From NCBI RefSeq assembly GCF_003958635.1, contig NZ_RSEK01000010.1, forward strand, positions 1 to 64,000: a stretch of 64,000 nucleotides of DNA, given 5' to 3'. This document shows positions 39,743 through 48,772 of this stretch, piece after piece (positions within the stretch are counted from its first letter, which is position 1; every line of letters starts with the position of its first letter). Position numbers and translations under genes: made by a program. The stretch comes from Altericroceibacterium xinjiangense (lineage in GTDB: Bacteria; Pseudomonadota; Alphaproteobacteria; Sphingomonadales; Sphingomonadaceae). The notes under the pieces are model-generated. The model had not been told where the DNA came from. It was given only the letters and a program-made list of their open reading frames with translations, and did no database searches.

Positions 39743-41589
39743 GGCTTGGTTCCTTCAGATAGCGGGATGCCAGAGGCTACCGACAGGTATGTCGCCCAGC
39801 GAGGTGTGGGGATTTCGATGACGCGGGCGTAATACAGCGCCCTTTGCGCAGGGTCGAAATCGGGATCCGTCCAGCTGCCGACGAGCTCGGGGGTGCCGAT
39901 CGTGTTGGTGTAAGTGGCGCGCGCCGCATTGACGGTATTGCCGACCGGCTCAACCCGGCCACTGGCAAGCCTGCGCCTGCCCGGCGACCAGACGACATCG
40001 TAGATCTTTTCGTAGGAGTTGCCGTCTTCGCGCCAGAGCTTGACGATCTGGATGCGGTCGAGATTGCCGGATTCCGGATCCTTCGCGGCCTGCATCACCA
40101 GCGTTGGCCCCTTGGTGCCGGCGGGTGCCCTGGAGAGATTGCCGCCCATCGGCACGCCCCAGCGGTAGGCACGGGATGCCCAGTCCGCGCCGTTGGTTAG
40201 CCCTTCCGCTCCGCCCCAGCCGGCAAACAGCCGCACCCGCATCCGCGGCCCCGACGTGGCAAAGGTCTCGCGGCGGCGGAAGGCGGCAAAGATCGCCTCG
40301 CGCGTGTTTTCTTCGGCCCAGACGCCTGTCAGGCCGGCGGCCGACAGGTTGGCAAGCGGACTTCCGATGATCGGCGACACGTCGCTCAGGATCGCGGCGG
40401 AGTTAACCTGCGCATCCGTGAGGCCGAGGCCGCCCGGGAAATTGTCTTCCTCCGTCGTGGAAATGCCCGAATGGAAGTCTGTCCCGCCCACGAAGCCCTG
40501 CTCGAACGGGTTGATGCCCAGCGTTTCCGCGATTTGCATCCCGCGCTGCATGCCGCTTCGCACATAGCTGCCCGTCAGGTCGCCACTCGATTTCACCAGC
40601 TCGAAATCGGCGAATTCATCGTCAGGGGAGAGTTCGGGCCGCGTCTCGCTGGTCCCCTTGTTCTGCGTAATCTCGACCAGCGGTTCGTTTCGCCTGCGAC
40701 GCGCGGCGTACTCGGCGTCCATCGGTTCCCCGTCGAACTGGTCGAAGGTAAACGCGAGCCCGGACGAGAGATTCGTATTGTGCGGGATCATCAGCGAGTC
40801 GATCCCGCGCTCCCGGTGGTTTTCGGCATAGGCCCACAAGGTTTCGGGATCGAGGCTGTCCATCGCGGAGAACGGCATCGCGGGATAGTCAGGGCCGCGG
40901 AAGATCACGTTGCGATGCAGATGGGCTCCGTTGGCGCGGAAGGTCGGGGAATATTCGAAAGCCACGAACGTCGTGAACTCACCCGGATCGTTGTGCCGCT
41001 GTGCCGCTGCAATCGTCTGCACCCAGGTATCCTGGCTGAGCGCCGGATCGTTGAGGCCCGCCCGGGATTCGCCGAACAGCCCACCCGCGGCGTATTCGAA
41101 CCATTCGTACAGGGTCGCCCCGCCGTTGTGGGAAAACAGGCGTTGCCATTCGGTCTGGTCGCCCGGCAAGGTGATCTCGCCCTGCATCGCCCTCCGGACA
41201 TTGCCAAGGTACTCAGCGTGGTCGGTGACGGCGAGGAAATCGAGCGGGGTGCGGCGCCGGTGCGTCCTTCCGAGATAGCTGACCGGTTCCCCCTTCGCGA
41301 AGCGATAGGCATCGTCGGGCGTAGTCTCGGTCTTCGCGGCGGCAGCATCGAGGGAGAAGCTGGTGTGCAGATGGAGATCGCCGAAGAACGCCTGCCGCTC
41401 ACCGGGGGCAGCGATCCGGGTCACGGCTTCGTCTTCCAGCGCGACGGGGCCAGGCCGTCCGTCGGTTTCGCCGGAGCAGGACGCCAGCGCCAGAGATCCC
41501 AGGACGCAGAGAGCCGTGCCATGGCGGAAACCTGTGACCCGGCGCTTCGTGTCGCGCCCTCTCGAGCCGCTGCAATCGTGACCGAACAT
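39694..41589 (-). CDS. DUF3604 lipoprotein, PHP-like metallohydrolase candidate (copy 1)
   Basis: A 631-residue lipoprotein with lipobox LASC (Cys38). DUF3604 follows, with FGDLHLHTSFS (His73, His75), AVTDHAEYLGN and GGTDFHSG as putative metal ligands. It is the first gene of a four-gene minus-strand unit. A GGGAG ribosome site precedes the ATG at 41589; a GTG at 41595 is also in frame. It is divergent from a LysR regulator with 143 nt between the starts. It is a clear paralogue of copy 2, so a tandem duplication. Confidence 0.9.
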   Translation of the reverse strand: MFGHDCSGSRGRDTKRRVTGFRHGTALCVLGSLALASCSGETDGRPGPVALEDEAVTRIAAPGERQAFFGDLHLHTSFSLDAAAAKTETTPDDAYRFAKGEPVSYLGRTHRRRTPLDFLAVTDHAEYLGNVRRAMQGEITLPGDQTEWQRLFSHNGGATLYEWFEYAAGGLFGESRAGLNDPALSQDTWVQTIAAAQRHNDPGEFTTFVAFEYSPTFRANGAHLHRNVIFRGPDYPAMPFSAMDSLDPETLWAYAENHRERGIDSLMIPHNTNLSSGLAFTFDQFDGEPMDAEYAARRRRNEPLVEITQNKGTSETRPELSPDDEFADFELVKSSGDLTGSYVRSGMQRGMQIAETLGINPFEQGFVGGTDFHSGISTTEEDNFPGGLGLTDAQVNSAAILSDVSPIIGSPLANLSAAGLTGVWAEENTREAIFAAFRRRETFATSGPRMRVRLFAGWGGAEGLTNGADWASRAYRWGVPMGGNLSRAPAGTKGPTLVMQAAKDPESGNLDRIQIVKLWREDGNSYEKIYDVVWSPGRRRLASGRVEPVGNTVNAARATYTNTIGTPELVGSWTDPDFDPAQRALYYARVIEIPTPRWATYLSVASGIPLSEGTKPWLQERAWTSPVYYTP

Positions 41590-41732
41590 TTCCACTCCCG
41601 CCGCAGCGTTCGCTGCTCAATCCGAATTGCCCGGTTCGGGCTTATCCATACTTTTCGACTGCACCGGGAACAGAGCGCAAGCAATCGCACAGGTGGCTAT
41701 CGCAGTGATGCCTTTTCGGGTATCACTTGTGC

Positions 41733-42599
41733 ATGGCCACCGCACGTCAGCTGGAAATTTTCGTTACCGTGGTGAAGGCTGGCAGCATGCGCCGCGCAGC
41801 GGATGCACTCGGGATCAGCCAGCCTTCGATCAGCCGGCAGCTTCGAGCACTCGAGAAGACGGTGGGCGGCGAACTGTTCAGCCGCAAGCGCGGTGAGAAG
41901 GCGCGTCTTTCGACCCTCGGCACCACTCTTCTGCACGATGCTCGAGAGACACTGCAGCACCACGATAGGTTCACGCGCAAGAACGGGCATGATGCCACCG
42001 AGCACCCGGTCGTGTTCGTGCGGTCGTTTCTGCTCGGGCAGATAAAGAGGCAGTTGCCGATGCTCCACGAGCGCGGCCTGCCCCGGGATGTGCGCTTCAC
42101 CGTGGTCGACGACAGCCAGGACATGGCCGCACTGGTGGAGGCAGAAAACGGGAGCCTCGGTGTACTCAGAACAGATTTCCTCCCGACCAACGATCGGATC
42201 GTCGGCACACTGATCCGTTCAGAGACGGGCTCGCTTTACGCCGCACCAGGCCTGGCGGAACTCATCAACGGAGAAGCGGACATCGAAAAGCTGGGTATTC
42301 TGGTGCCAGCTCAGCAGCCCGGCCTCGAAGCTTACACCTCTCGTCTGCTTGCCCGGGCCGGGATAGGTCCGGAAGCGATCAGGCCCGGCTCTCAGTTCAT
42401 TGAACTTCTGCTTGAAGACGTCCTGCAAGGTAAAGGAGCAGCGGTCTTTTTCGACGAGACCGTTGATGATCTGGTTGCGCAAGGCAGGCTTGTACGCCTC
42501 CTCGACGTCAGTGAACCTCACTACCTGGTTCTTCTGGCAAACAAGTCCGTCGATCAGAGAACGCTGACCTGCGTCGGCCACGCTTTCAGCAAGATCTAG
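41733..42599 (+). CDS. LysR family transcriptional regulator
   Basis: A 288-residue regulator. The N-terminal winged helix reads RQLEIFVTVVKAGSMRRAAD and ALGISQPSISRQLRALE. The effector-binding domain follows (about 90-288), though it is divergent from common LysR sensors. The ATG at 41733 is preferred to a TTG 6 nt upstream. It is divergent from the DUF3604 unit, and LysR proteins usually regulate the divergent neighbour, so it is the probable controller of that unit. Confidence 0.92.
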   Translation: MATARQLEIFVTVVKAGSMRRAADALGISQPSISRQLRALEKTVGGELFSRKRGEKARLSTLGTTLLHDARETLQHHDRFTRKNGHDATEHPVVFVRSFLLGQIKRQLPMLHERGLPRDVRFTVVDDSQDMAALVEAENGSLGVLRTDFLPTNDRIVGTLIRSETGSLYAAPGLAELINGEADIEKLGILVPAQQPGLEAYTSRLLARAGIGPEAIRPGSQFIELLLEDVLQGKGAAVFFDETVDDLVAQGRLVRLLDVSEPHYLVLLANKSVDQRTLTCVGHAFSKI

Positions 42600-43135
42600 C
42601 CGACGTTTCTCGGACCTCTAGAAGAGTATGCCCATCGCCGGTGCGGGCGGCGGGGACGACCCGCCGACCGTGGCTGCTCACCGCATCGCCGACAAGGGCC
42701 GGGTCTGGCGAAAGCCCATGCCCTTCGATCAATCCGAAGCCTCCACCCCGCCGCTGACGCAGCGGGTGGAGCGGTCCGTCCCCTTTCCGCAACCGTTGCA
42801 ATCAGAAGCGGAAGTGCCCGGAAATCGCCCAGCGCCGGTTGCAATCGTACGCCAGGTTCTGACCGAGCGCGTAGCCCTCCGATTCAGACCCGGGGGCCAG
42901 CGAATATGGCAGCGCTGCTAATTTTACTTGGGAGTGCATGGCACCGGCCCGGCGCGCGGCACGGCGGACATTTCCCGCATGCGGGGATAGCGCCGTCGGG
43001 AAGGCGAACCGGTCCGGAGTGTTCCCGCCGCTCAGCCCGCCCACCGTGAAACTCAGGGAACAACCTGAGGATGCTGTCGCGCACCGCCCGGTGCCGGTGA
43101 ACGGCCGAGACGGGCGCGAAGCTGACTTGCGGCGA
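42600..43135. other. Intergenic region with a possible gene remnant
   Basis: No intact gene. A minus-strand stretch (about 42802-42915) translates to ALPYSLAPGSESEGYALGQN and ends ISGHFRF. That resembles the last strands of an outer-membrane barrel protein with terminal Phe, but nothing convincing precedes it. It may be a decayed porin or receptor. Confidence 0.3.
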
Positions 43136-43636
43136 TCACATTGTGGTCGTCTTCGCCGGCCCAAGGTCGCCTTGCTCGGCCTGTTGCTTCAGTTCCTGCT
43201 TCCTTGCCAGAAGCTTTGAGCCAAGGTCGTCCAGGTCCAACCCGGCTTTCCGGGCCTGGCTGAAGATGTTGCCCTGCTGACGCTCTTCTTCCTTCACGTG
43301 ATGCTCGATCTGCTCCTGCAGTACCGTCACCTTCGAGTCGTAAAAGGCCTCGTCCGGGCTGGCGTTTTCCAGCTCGTTGATCAGCACCTTGGCGCTGTCA
43401 TGCTCAACCAGTGCTTCGTCGAGATCCTCATCTTCGACGTCGCCGCGGCACGCAGGATAGAAAATCTCTTCTTCGATCACTGTGTGGATCTTCAGCTCCG
43501 TGCATATCTGACGCACGAGGTCTTTCTTTTTTTCAAGGCCGCTCGCCTTTTCGTACTTCTCGAACAAGTCTTCCACCGTCCGATGATCGTTGGCCAGCAA
43601 CTGGGTGGCGTTCATTTCTTCTGCGTTCTTGGTCAT
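43136..43636 (-). CDS. Hemerythrin HHE domain protein
   Basis: A 166-residue four-helix protein with iron-ligand motifs of the HHE family: ANDHRTVEDLF (His18), HTVIEEEIFYPA, EHDSAKVL and EHHVKEEE. Such proteins bind di-iron and sense or store oxygen or protect against oxidative or nitrosative stress. The C-terminal 35 residues are charged and Gln/Lys-rich. An EcfG-like promoter (43664-43689) lies 28 nt upstream of the ATG, so control by the general stress response is likely. Confidence 0.93.
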   Translation of the reverse strand: MTKNAEEMNATQLLANDHRTVEDLFEKYEKASGLEKKKDLVRQICTELKIHTVIEEEIFYPACRGDVEDEDLDEALVEHDSAKVLINELENASPDEAFYDSKVTVLQEQIEHHVKEEERQQGNIFSQARKAGLDLDDLGSKLLARKQELKQQAEQGDLGPAKTTTM

Positions 43637-43663
43637 CTCGGAATCCTTACCGTTTGACGATCA

Positions 43664-43689
43664 AACCGCCCGTTGCTTGAAAGAGTTCC
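43664..43689 (-). promoter_or_regulatory. Candidate EcfG promoter of the hemerythrin gene
   Basis: On the minus strand, GGAAC (43689-43685) is followed after 16 nt by CGGTT (43668-43664). The layout is the same as at 1941-1966. Confidence 0.6.
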
Positions 43690-43829
43690 TGCAGCACGGT
43701 GTTCTCAAGGCGATCGTCCGCAGTCGGAATTCCGGCGAGCGGGGGACTACGCTGGCCGGGCGCGAGGCCGGAGCGCGCCGTTCCACCGTGGGGCCTCGCG
43801 CGAAGCGTGCCACCCTTCCGCGTCGGCGG

Positions 43830-44039
43830 CTACTTGGTCGCGAACTCGCCGGCTTTCGCACCGAACTGGTCTACCGCGTAAGCCTTGGCGGCAGCGGTCG
43901 TCTCGAAGCACTGCTCGACCGGGGTCGCAACAACCCACGGAAAGCCTTGGCTGTTGTAGCGCGTTTCGCGAACCGTGAGGCGGAACTCGCCTTGTTCGTC
44001 CTTTGCGATCAGAAATGGCTTCGGCGTTGTGCTCGACAT
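43830..44039 (-). CDS. Small conserved hypothetical protein
   Basis: A 69-residue protein (MSSTTPKPFLIAKDEQGEFR...). It lacks a signal peptide and membrane segments and has a compact alternating pattern with a single cysteine. It resembles short uncharacterised sphingomonad proteins found near stress genes. A GGAGACC-like ribosome site lies 7 nt upstream of the ATG. The function is unknown. A 16-bp inverted repeat is found 60 nt upstream. Confidence 0.65.
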   Translation of the reverse strand: MSSTTPKPFLIAKDEQGEFRLTVRETRYNSQGFPWVVATPVEQCFETTAAAKAYAVDQFGAKAGEFATK

Positions 44040-44098
44040 TGGACAGGTCTCCAGGTTTCAAAGTCCTTCCAGGCCAGCGGCAAGGAAGCGGTGGTTGC

Positions 44099-44139
44099 CC
44101 GATAATCCCCTGCGCCAATCGGCCGCAGGGGATTATCGG
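44099..44139. repeat. Perfect 16-bp inverted repeat
   Basis: 44099-44114 is an exact reverse complement of 44124-44139, with a 9-nt loop. No T-run follows on either strand. It lies between two minus-strand genes. Confidence 0.85.
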
Positions 44140-44144
44140 AACGA

Positions 44145-44217
44145 ACAGGGTTCGTGTTCGGGTGGCCGCCAGAAGAGCGGAGTCCACCCGTCGGCAGCGT
44201 CAGGAAGCGAACCCTGT
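44145..44217. repeat. Nested inverted repeats next to the 16-bp repeat
   Basis: ACAGGGTTCG (44145-44154) pairs with CGAACCCTGT (44208-44217), enclosing CGGGTGG/CCACCCG (44159-44165 and 44184-44190). The outer arm overlaps the 3' end of the 44200 gene. Confidence 0.6.
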
Positions 44218-44478
44218 CAGAGTGCTTTCGATCATGCCGGCGCGGGCGCGCCAACTCGTGACTTCCTGATGCTTTTCGAATTCGGCAATTGCATCAGCGA
44301 CTGCCTGTTCCGCCCCCGAGGCGGTTATTACCTCAACCTCGAGCTGGCAGACGTGATGACCATGCCCGGTTGAATCCGGCGTGTCGTTGTAGAAGCGGAC
44401 GCGGTAGCAGAACATTGCCCCATCTGGCGCAACGAAATTGTCGCGATCCTCGGCAGAACCCGCGTCGACCGGCAACAT
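44200..44478 (-). CDS. Small conserved hypothetical protein
   Basis: A 92-residue protein. The conserved part begins at MFCYRVRFYND (residue 22) and contains VCQLEVEVITASG and a helical C-terminus. The start at 44478 has a good AAGGGGCGG ribosome site; an ATG at 44415 would give a 71-residue form that begins exactly at the conserved part. The frame is open further upstream to 44658, but that part reads as non-coding. The function is unknown; no signal peptide. Confidence 0.6.
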   Translation of the reverse strand: MLPVDAGSAEDRDNFVAPDGAMFCYRVRFYNDTPDSTGHGHHVCQLEVEVITASGAEQAVADAIAEFEKHQEVTSWRARAGMIESTLTGFAS

Positions 44479-44803
44479 TCCGCCCCTTGGCGCGGCATGC
44501 TGACCCGCCGCCGCGATGATCCTGACGGAACTCCTCGACGCCGCACCAAGGCCGCTCGCCCGAACCTCTTCATGCTCGGAAACATCAGCGGCTGACCCGA
44601 AGGGTGTCGGGTGGTCGGGTTTTCCAAGTGGGGAGTTCGACACAGGCAATCTCCGCAAGAGCGGGAGTTGCTATCTCTCTGTCGCGCGGTGCCCGACGGA
44701 GAGGCGCGATGAACCCAAGATGGGGGGCGAGGCCTGCGATACAAGGCTTACCCGCGCTGCTGACGAGGCTTCCCACCAATTCAGCGCAACAATCCTGGCA
44801 GGC
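44479..44803. other. Intergenic region, no gene supported
   Basis: About 325 nt between two minus-strand small genes. Open frames are shadow-like. Nothing is recognised. Confidence 0.45.
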
Positions 44804-45028
44804 TCAGTACAATTCTTCGCGATCCGGGCCCGACAGGATCACAGCCTCTTCCTCATCAATCATCAACAGGCGCGGCGGCTGCGAGAGTCCCAGCTGGTCT
44901 GCCATCTCCGCTTCGGCATCCGCCAGTTCCCGAGCGGCGAGCGCCAGGCGCTGGCGCACGCGCTGCGGGAGGGCCGAGAACCTTGGCAATCCTTGGCGGC
45001 GGACGAAGAACTTGTCCAGAAATGCCAT
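44804..45028 (-). CDS. Small hypothetical protein coupled to a membrane protein
   Basis: A 74-residue protein beginning MAFLDKFFVRRQGLPRF. A central helical, Ala/Arg/Glu-rich region is followed by LLMIDEEEAVILSGPDREEL. It has no signal peptide. The ATG at 45028 overlaps the stop of the upstream membrane-protein gene (TGATG), so the start is well supported and the pair is probably cotranslated. The function is unknown. Confidence 0.6.
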   Translation of the reverse strand: MAFLDKFFVRRQGLPRFSALPQRVRQRLALAARELADAEAEMADQLGLSQPPRLLMIDEEEAVILSGPDREELY

Positions 45029-45540
45029 CAGAACCCCGCCCGGTGGAACGGGAGGATCACGAAAGCCGCTGCTTCGAGCAGCAGCGCCAGCAGGATCAGC
45101 CGCAGCGCCCACGTGCGGCGGCGTGCGCTGATTGCGTTGCCCTTCAGGTACTGCTCGTAAGCGACGGCGTAGCTGGACGCGAGGATGCCCCTGACGCGGG
45201 CTTCCTCTTCATCGGCGGTGTGGGCCGCGTCGCCATCCAGCAGATCGGGCAGACGCGGCGGCTCATGATAGACGAAGAGCCACTCCGACATCACCACCTG
45301 GTACGCGGAAGCGAGTAGCGCCGCTACCGCGCCGACGGCCAGGAGCATGATGACGGCGCTCGAGAAATGTTGCCAGCGGGCAAGGTCGATTTCCACGGAA
45401 AGGGTGCTCAAGGCGAACACCGAGAAGGAAATCGCCGCAACGGGCGTGCTGAGGCTTCCCCGGATCGCTTCGCGGCGGGACCGCTCGGCAAAGAACAGCT
45501 CGCGGGTATGCTGCAGGTGAAGCGAAGTAATCGAAGCCAT
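45028..45540 (-). CDS. Hypothetical membrane protein
   Basis: A 170-residue protein with three hydrophobic segments: about 32-50 (VAAISFSVFALSTLSVEI), 62-85 (VIMLLAVGAVAALLASAY) and 147-164 (LRLILLALLLEAAAFVIL). A charged loop with acidic residues lies between the second and third. It follows the BCCT transporter gene by 9 nt on the same strand, so it may be part of that transcript. No family is recognised. Confidence 0.7.
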   Translation of the reverse strand: MASITSLHLQHTRELFFAERSRREAIRGSLSTPVAAISFSVFALSTLSVEIDLARWQHFSSAVIMLLAVGAVAALLASAYQVVMSEWLFVYHEPPRLPDLLDGDAAHTADEEEARVRGILASSYAVAYEQYLKGNAISARRRTWALRLILLALLLEAAAFVILPFHRAGF

Positions 45541-45549
45541 TCTCGAACC

Positions 45550-47538
45550 TCAGGCAATCCGCCGCGCATGGCGGAAGCGGGCATAGCGGTTGAGCAGATC
45601 GTTGATCAGCTGCTCGCGGGTGAAGCCGGTGACGTCGTGCGGCAGGTCGCCTTCCGAACTCTGCGCCATTGCGCGGTAGTGTCGCGGCTGCCGCTCGTTC
45701 GCCTTGGGCGTTTCGAGCCAGACGAAGCTCGGCATCAGGAAGCTTCGCGAACGGATCGTGTACGAGAACTCGCCCCGTTCGCCATGCGGTATCCTCAGGT
45801 CGAGGCAATCGTCCTTCTCGACCAGGTGGGAAGGGAATCCGCTTTCCTGCATCTCCGCTGAAACAGCCTCCAGCGCCGGCCGGGCCGTTCCTGAAAGGAA
45901 CGCAGCGATGTCGTCCTGACGGAAATGCTGCATGATCGAGCCCAGGCGTTGCTGCCAGCTGAGTTCCGGAATGGCTGCGGCAGGCGCGGCCGCCGAAAGA
46001 TCGACCGTCGAACCCTCAGCTTCCATCTGGAGTGCGCGGAAGAGGCCGTAGCAGATAAAGATGAGCGCGACAGTGAACGGCAACGCGCTTGCGATTACCG
46101 CGGTTTGCAGCGCTTCCAGACCGCCGGCGAGCAGCAGGACGGCGGCAAGGCCTCCGGCGCTGACGGCCCAGAAGACGCGTTGCCACACCGGCGGGTTCTC
46201 GGCGCCGCTGGACGTGATCATGTCGATCACCAGCGCTCCTGAATCGGCGGACGTCACAAAGAAGGTGATGACCAGCAAAGTGGCGAGGAACGAAGTGATC
46301 GTACCCAGCGGAAGGGCGTCCAGGGTCACGAACAAGGCGACCGGGAGGTTTTCGAGTGCGGTGGCCGCAATCGGTGCCGCCCCGCTCAGGTCCAGGGCGA
46401 TGGCCGTGTTACCGAACACCGTCATCCACAAGAAACTGAAGAGAACCGGCACCAGCAAGACGCCGGACATGAATTCGCGGATCGTGCGGCCTCGTGAAAT
46501 GCGCGCGATGAACATGCCCACGAACGGCGACCAGGCGATCCACCAACCCCAGTAGAACAGCGTCCAGTCGCCGAGCCAGGGGTTCGGCTCATAGGCGTAA
46601 AGGCGGAAAGTGCGGTCGATCAGCGAATTGAGATAACCGCCGATGTTCTGCAGGTAGGCATGGAGCAGGAATATCGTCGGCCCCACGAACAGGACGAAAC
46701 CCAGCAGCAGGATCGCGACAACGATGTTGAGCTCCGACAGGCGCTTCACGCCCTTGTCTAGGCCCATCATCACTGACAGCGTGGCGACAAACGTGATCGC
46801 AGCGATGAGAACCAGCTGCACGGTTGTGGAGGTCTCCAGACCGAACAGGTAGGCAAAGCCTGCATTCACCTGAAGAACGCCCACCCCCAGCGAGGTGGCG
46901 ACCCCGAACATCGTTCCGATCACCGCGAAGATATCGATGGTGTGGCCGATCGGCCCGTAGATCCTCTGCCCGATCAGCGGGTAGAGCGGCGAACGAAGAG
47001 CGAGCGGCAGGCCGCGCCGGAACGAGAAGTAGGCGAGTGACAGCCCGACCAGGGCATAGACCGCCCATGGGTGAAGCCCCCAATGCAAAAAGGTGAGCAC
47101 CATCGCCTGGCGGGCGGCCTCTATGGTCCGTCCTTCGCCCACTGGCGGTGCGGCGTAGTGCTGGATTGGCTCGGCGACGCCAAAGAAGACGAGGCCAATG
47201 CCCATCCCCGCGCTGAACAGCATCGCGAACCAGGAGAGATAACTGTACTCGGGTTCACTCTCATCCGGCCCCAGCTTCACGGTCCCATGGCGGCTGAGCA
47301 TCAGGTAGACAGCGAACACGAGAAAACCTGCGACTGCGGCCACGTAGAACCAGCCGAAATCCTCGATGATGATCGCCTGGATCCGTGCGAACAGCACCGC
47401 TGCCTGTTCGGCGAAGGTGGCGCCGAGCACCGCAAATGCCAGGATCAGCCCGGCGGAGACGAAGAAGACCGGCGGGTTTACCTTGATCCTCGCGCTATCC
47501 TCGAGTGCTGCAGCTTCCTTGAGGACGGGATCGGCCAA
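45550..47538 (-). CDS. BCCT family betaine/choline/carnitine transporter
   Basis: Sodium- or proton-coupled uptake of trimethylammonium osmolytes. It has 662 residues and twelve membrane segments. The family signature is seen in GMGIGLVFFGVAEP and in the aromatic WTLFYWGWWIAWSPFVGMFIA segment, which binds the quaternary ammonium group. A C-terminal cytoplasmic tail of about 150 residues resembles BetT, where it senses osmotic stress. The start is a TTG at 47538 with AGGGGA 7 nt upstream. The substrate is inferred. Confidence 0.94.
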   Translation of the reverse strand: MADPVLKEAAALEDSARIKVNPPVFFVSAGLILAFAVLGATFAEQAAVLFARIQAIIIEDFGWFYVAAVAGFLVFAVYLMLSRHGTVKLGPDESEPEYSYLSWFAMLFSAGMGIGLVFFGVAEPIQHYAAPPVGEGRTIEAARQAMVLTFLHWGLHPWAVYALVGLSLAYFSFRRGLPLALRSPLYPLIGQRIYGPIGHTIDIFAVIGTMFGVATSLGVGVLQVNAGFAYLFGLETSTTVQLVLIAAITFVATLSVMMGLDKGVKRLSELNIVVAILLLGFVLFVGPTIFLLHAYLQNIGGYLNSLIDRTFRLYAYEPNPWLGDWTLFYWGWWIAWSPFVGMFIARISRGRTIREFMSGVLLVPVLFSFLWMTVFGNTAIALDLSGAAPIAATALENLPVALFVTLDALPLGTITSFLATLLVITFFVTSADSGALVIDMITSSGAENPPVWQRVFWAVSAGGLAAVLLLAGGLEALQTAVIASALPFTVALIFICYGLFRALQMEAEGSTVDLSAAAPAAAIPELSWQQRLGSIMQHFRQDDIAAFLSGTARPALEAVSAEMQESGFPSHLVEKDDCLDLRIPHGERGEFSYTIRSRSFLMPSFVWLETPKANERQPRHYRAMAQSSEGDLPHDVTGFTREQLINDLLNRYARFRHARRIA

Positions 47539-47836
47539 GATATTCCCCTGCGGTTTGCGTTCCTGTGAATAAGGGCAACGCGGCGCAGAGTTCCCGGTTG
47601 CAGAAAATAGGTAAGCGCCGCTTCGCGCTCAGGAGCGACGCCATGAACGCGGCTGGCCCGCCTGTGTGCAGCTGGCGCGCCACTGAAAATGCAGCACAAC
47701 AGGGGTGGAAACACGTGAGAAGGTTTGCCGGGCACGTGCGCTGAAGCAGGTTGCGGATATTTCCGCCTCACGCCCCCGGCGCCTGCCCCCCAGCCGAGCG
47801 CTGGTTGCCGTCGGCGGATCACCGGTTCCCCGGCCC

Positions 47837-48703
47837 TCAGTCCCCGAAAGCGACGAGCGCGCGGATTTCGATGCTGTTGCGGGGGACAGCATGTTCGGAA
47901 GCTCCTGGAATGGTGATTGCGCCATGCGGTACCCGAGCCTTGCGACTGTCGGCCTCAGGATCCAACGCTGAGAAGATCAGCGCCTCTCCCGGTAGCATAT
48001 CCGAGAAGTAGCCCCACTTCTGCGCAGGATTGGGGCGAAAGAAGGTTATGTCGAATTGGTGCGGGGCATCGCGCTGGTCGAGTATTTCCTCGGCGCTCTT
48101 CGCGGGGTCGAAGAAATAGCCTTTCCCCTCCACGAAGTCGGACGGCGCAACGCTGTCGAGACTGCAAAGAGCGAGACCGACATCCTGTGGGGGCGGCGAG
48201 ATTGCCTGCCAGATGTTGAAGATTTTCCACCGCCTGGGTTCCCGGTCTCCGATCCGGGACCGGACTTCGTCCACAGCCGCCTCGGCCGCCGGCTGCCGAG
48301 GAAACTGGTCAAAGGTGAAGCTGCCGTGAAGATCGCTGTGAACGGCGCGAGCCGGCGCCGATACCGCGGACGAGAATGCTTCAGGGTTCCTTTCGGAAAA
48401 GCGAGCGAGCGGGCCGGCAAAAAGGGCCGCCCAACTACCTCCCGTCGCACGCAGGACCGTTTCCCTCACCGCCGGTATCCAGCGTTCCATGAGCGCCTTC
48501 CCGTCGCGGTAGTCGGTCACGCCGCTAACGATGCGGTCGATCACGAAGCCTTCGCGAGCGAAGCTGGGCTGCCCTGCGGTTGAGCGCCAATCTCTCAGTT
48601 CGACTTCGACCGGCTGCTGCCCCGTACCGGTCCAGTTGTTGTCCAGTACGAACCGCACGTCGCCGCCCTGCCCCGGAGTCACGAAGTTCATTGAGGCACG
48701 CAT
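47837..48703 (-). CDS. CmcJ/NvfI-family oxidoreductase
   Basis: A 288-residue protein of the CmcJ/NvfI (AsaB-like) family. Its C-terminal half carries the family hallmarks: WKIFNIWQAISPPPQDVGLA, then LCSLDSV, KWGYFSDMLPGEALIF, and the closing RNSIEIRALVAFGD with the preceding PHGAI. In fungi and actinomycetes relatives act in secondary-metabolite tailoring, and the His/Asp/Arg set is reminiscent of non-haem iron oxygenases. The role in this bacterium is unknown. The ATG at 48703 has AGGAGAG upstream. Confidence 0.8.
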   Translation of the reverse strand: MRASMNFVTPGQGGDVRFVLDNNWTGTGQQPVEVELRDWRSTAGQPSFAREGFVIDRIVSGVTDYRDGKALMERWIPAVRETVLRATGGSWAALFAGPLARFSERNPEAFSSAVSAPARAVHSDLHGSFTFDQFPRQPAAEAAVDEVRSRIGDREPRRWKIFNIWQAISPPPQDVGLALCSLDSVAPSDFVEGKGYFFDPAKSAEEILDQRDAPHQFDITFFRPNPAQKWGYFSDMLPGEALIFSALDPEADSRKARVPHGAITIPGASEHAVPRNSIEIRALVAFGD

Positions 48704-48772
48704 ACTGCTCTCTCCTGAAGGGAAGTGCCGGCAGCCCTGGTGCGGTCCGCACTTCCTCTGGTGTTGGGCCTT

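Noticed and set aside
42628-42921. 97-codon plus-strand frame in the intergenic region after the LysR gene
   Set aside because: Proline/arginine-rich with no conserved pattern and no convincing start region.
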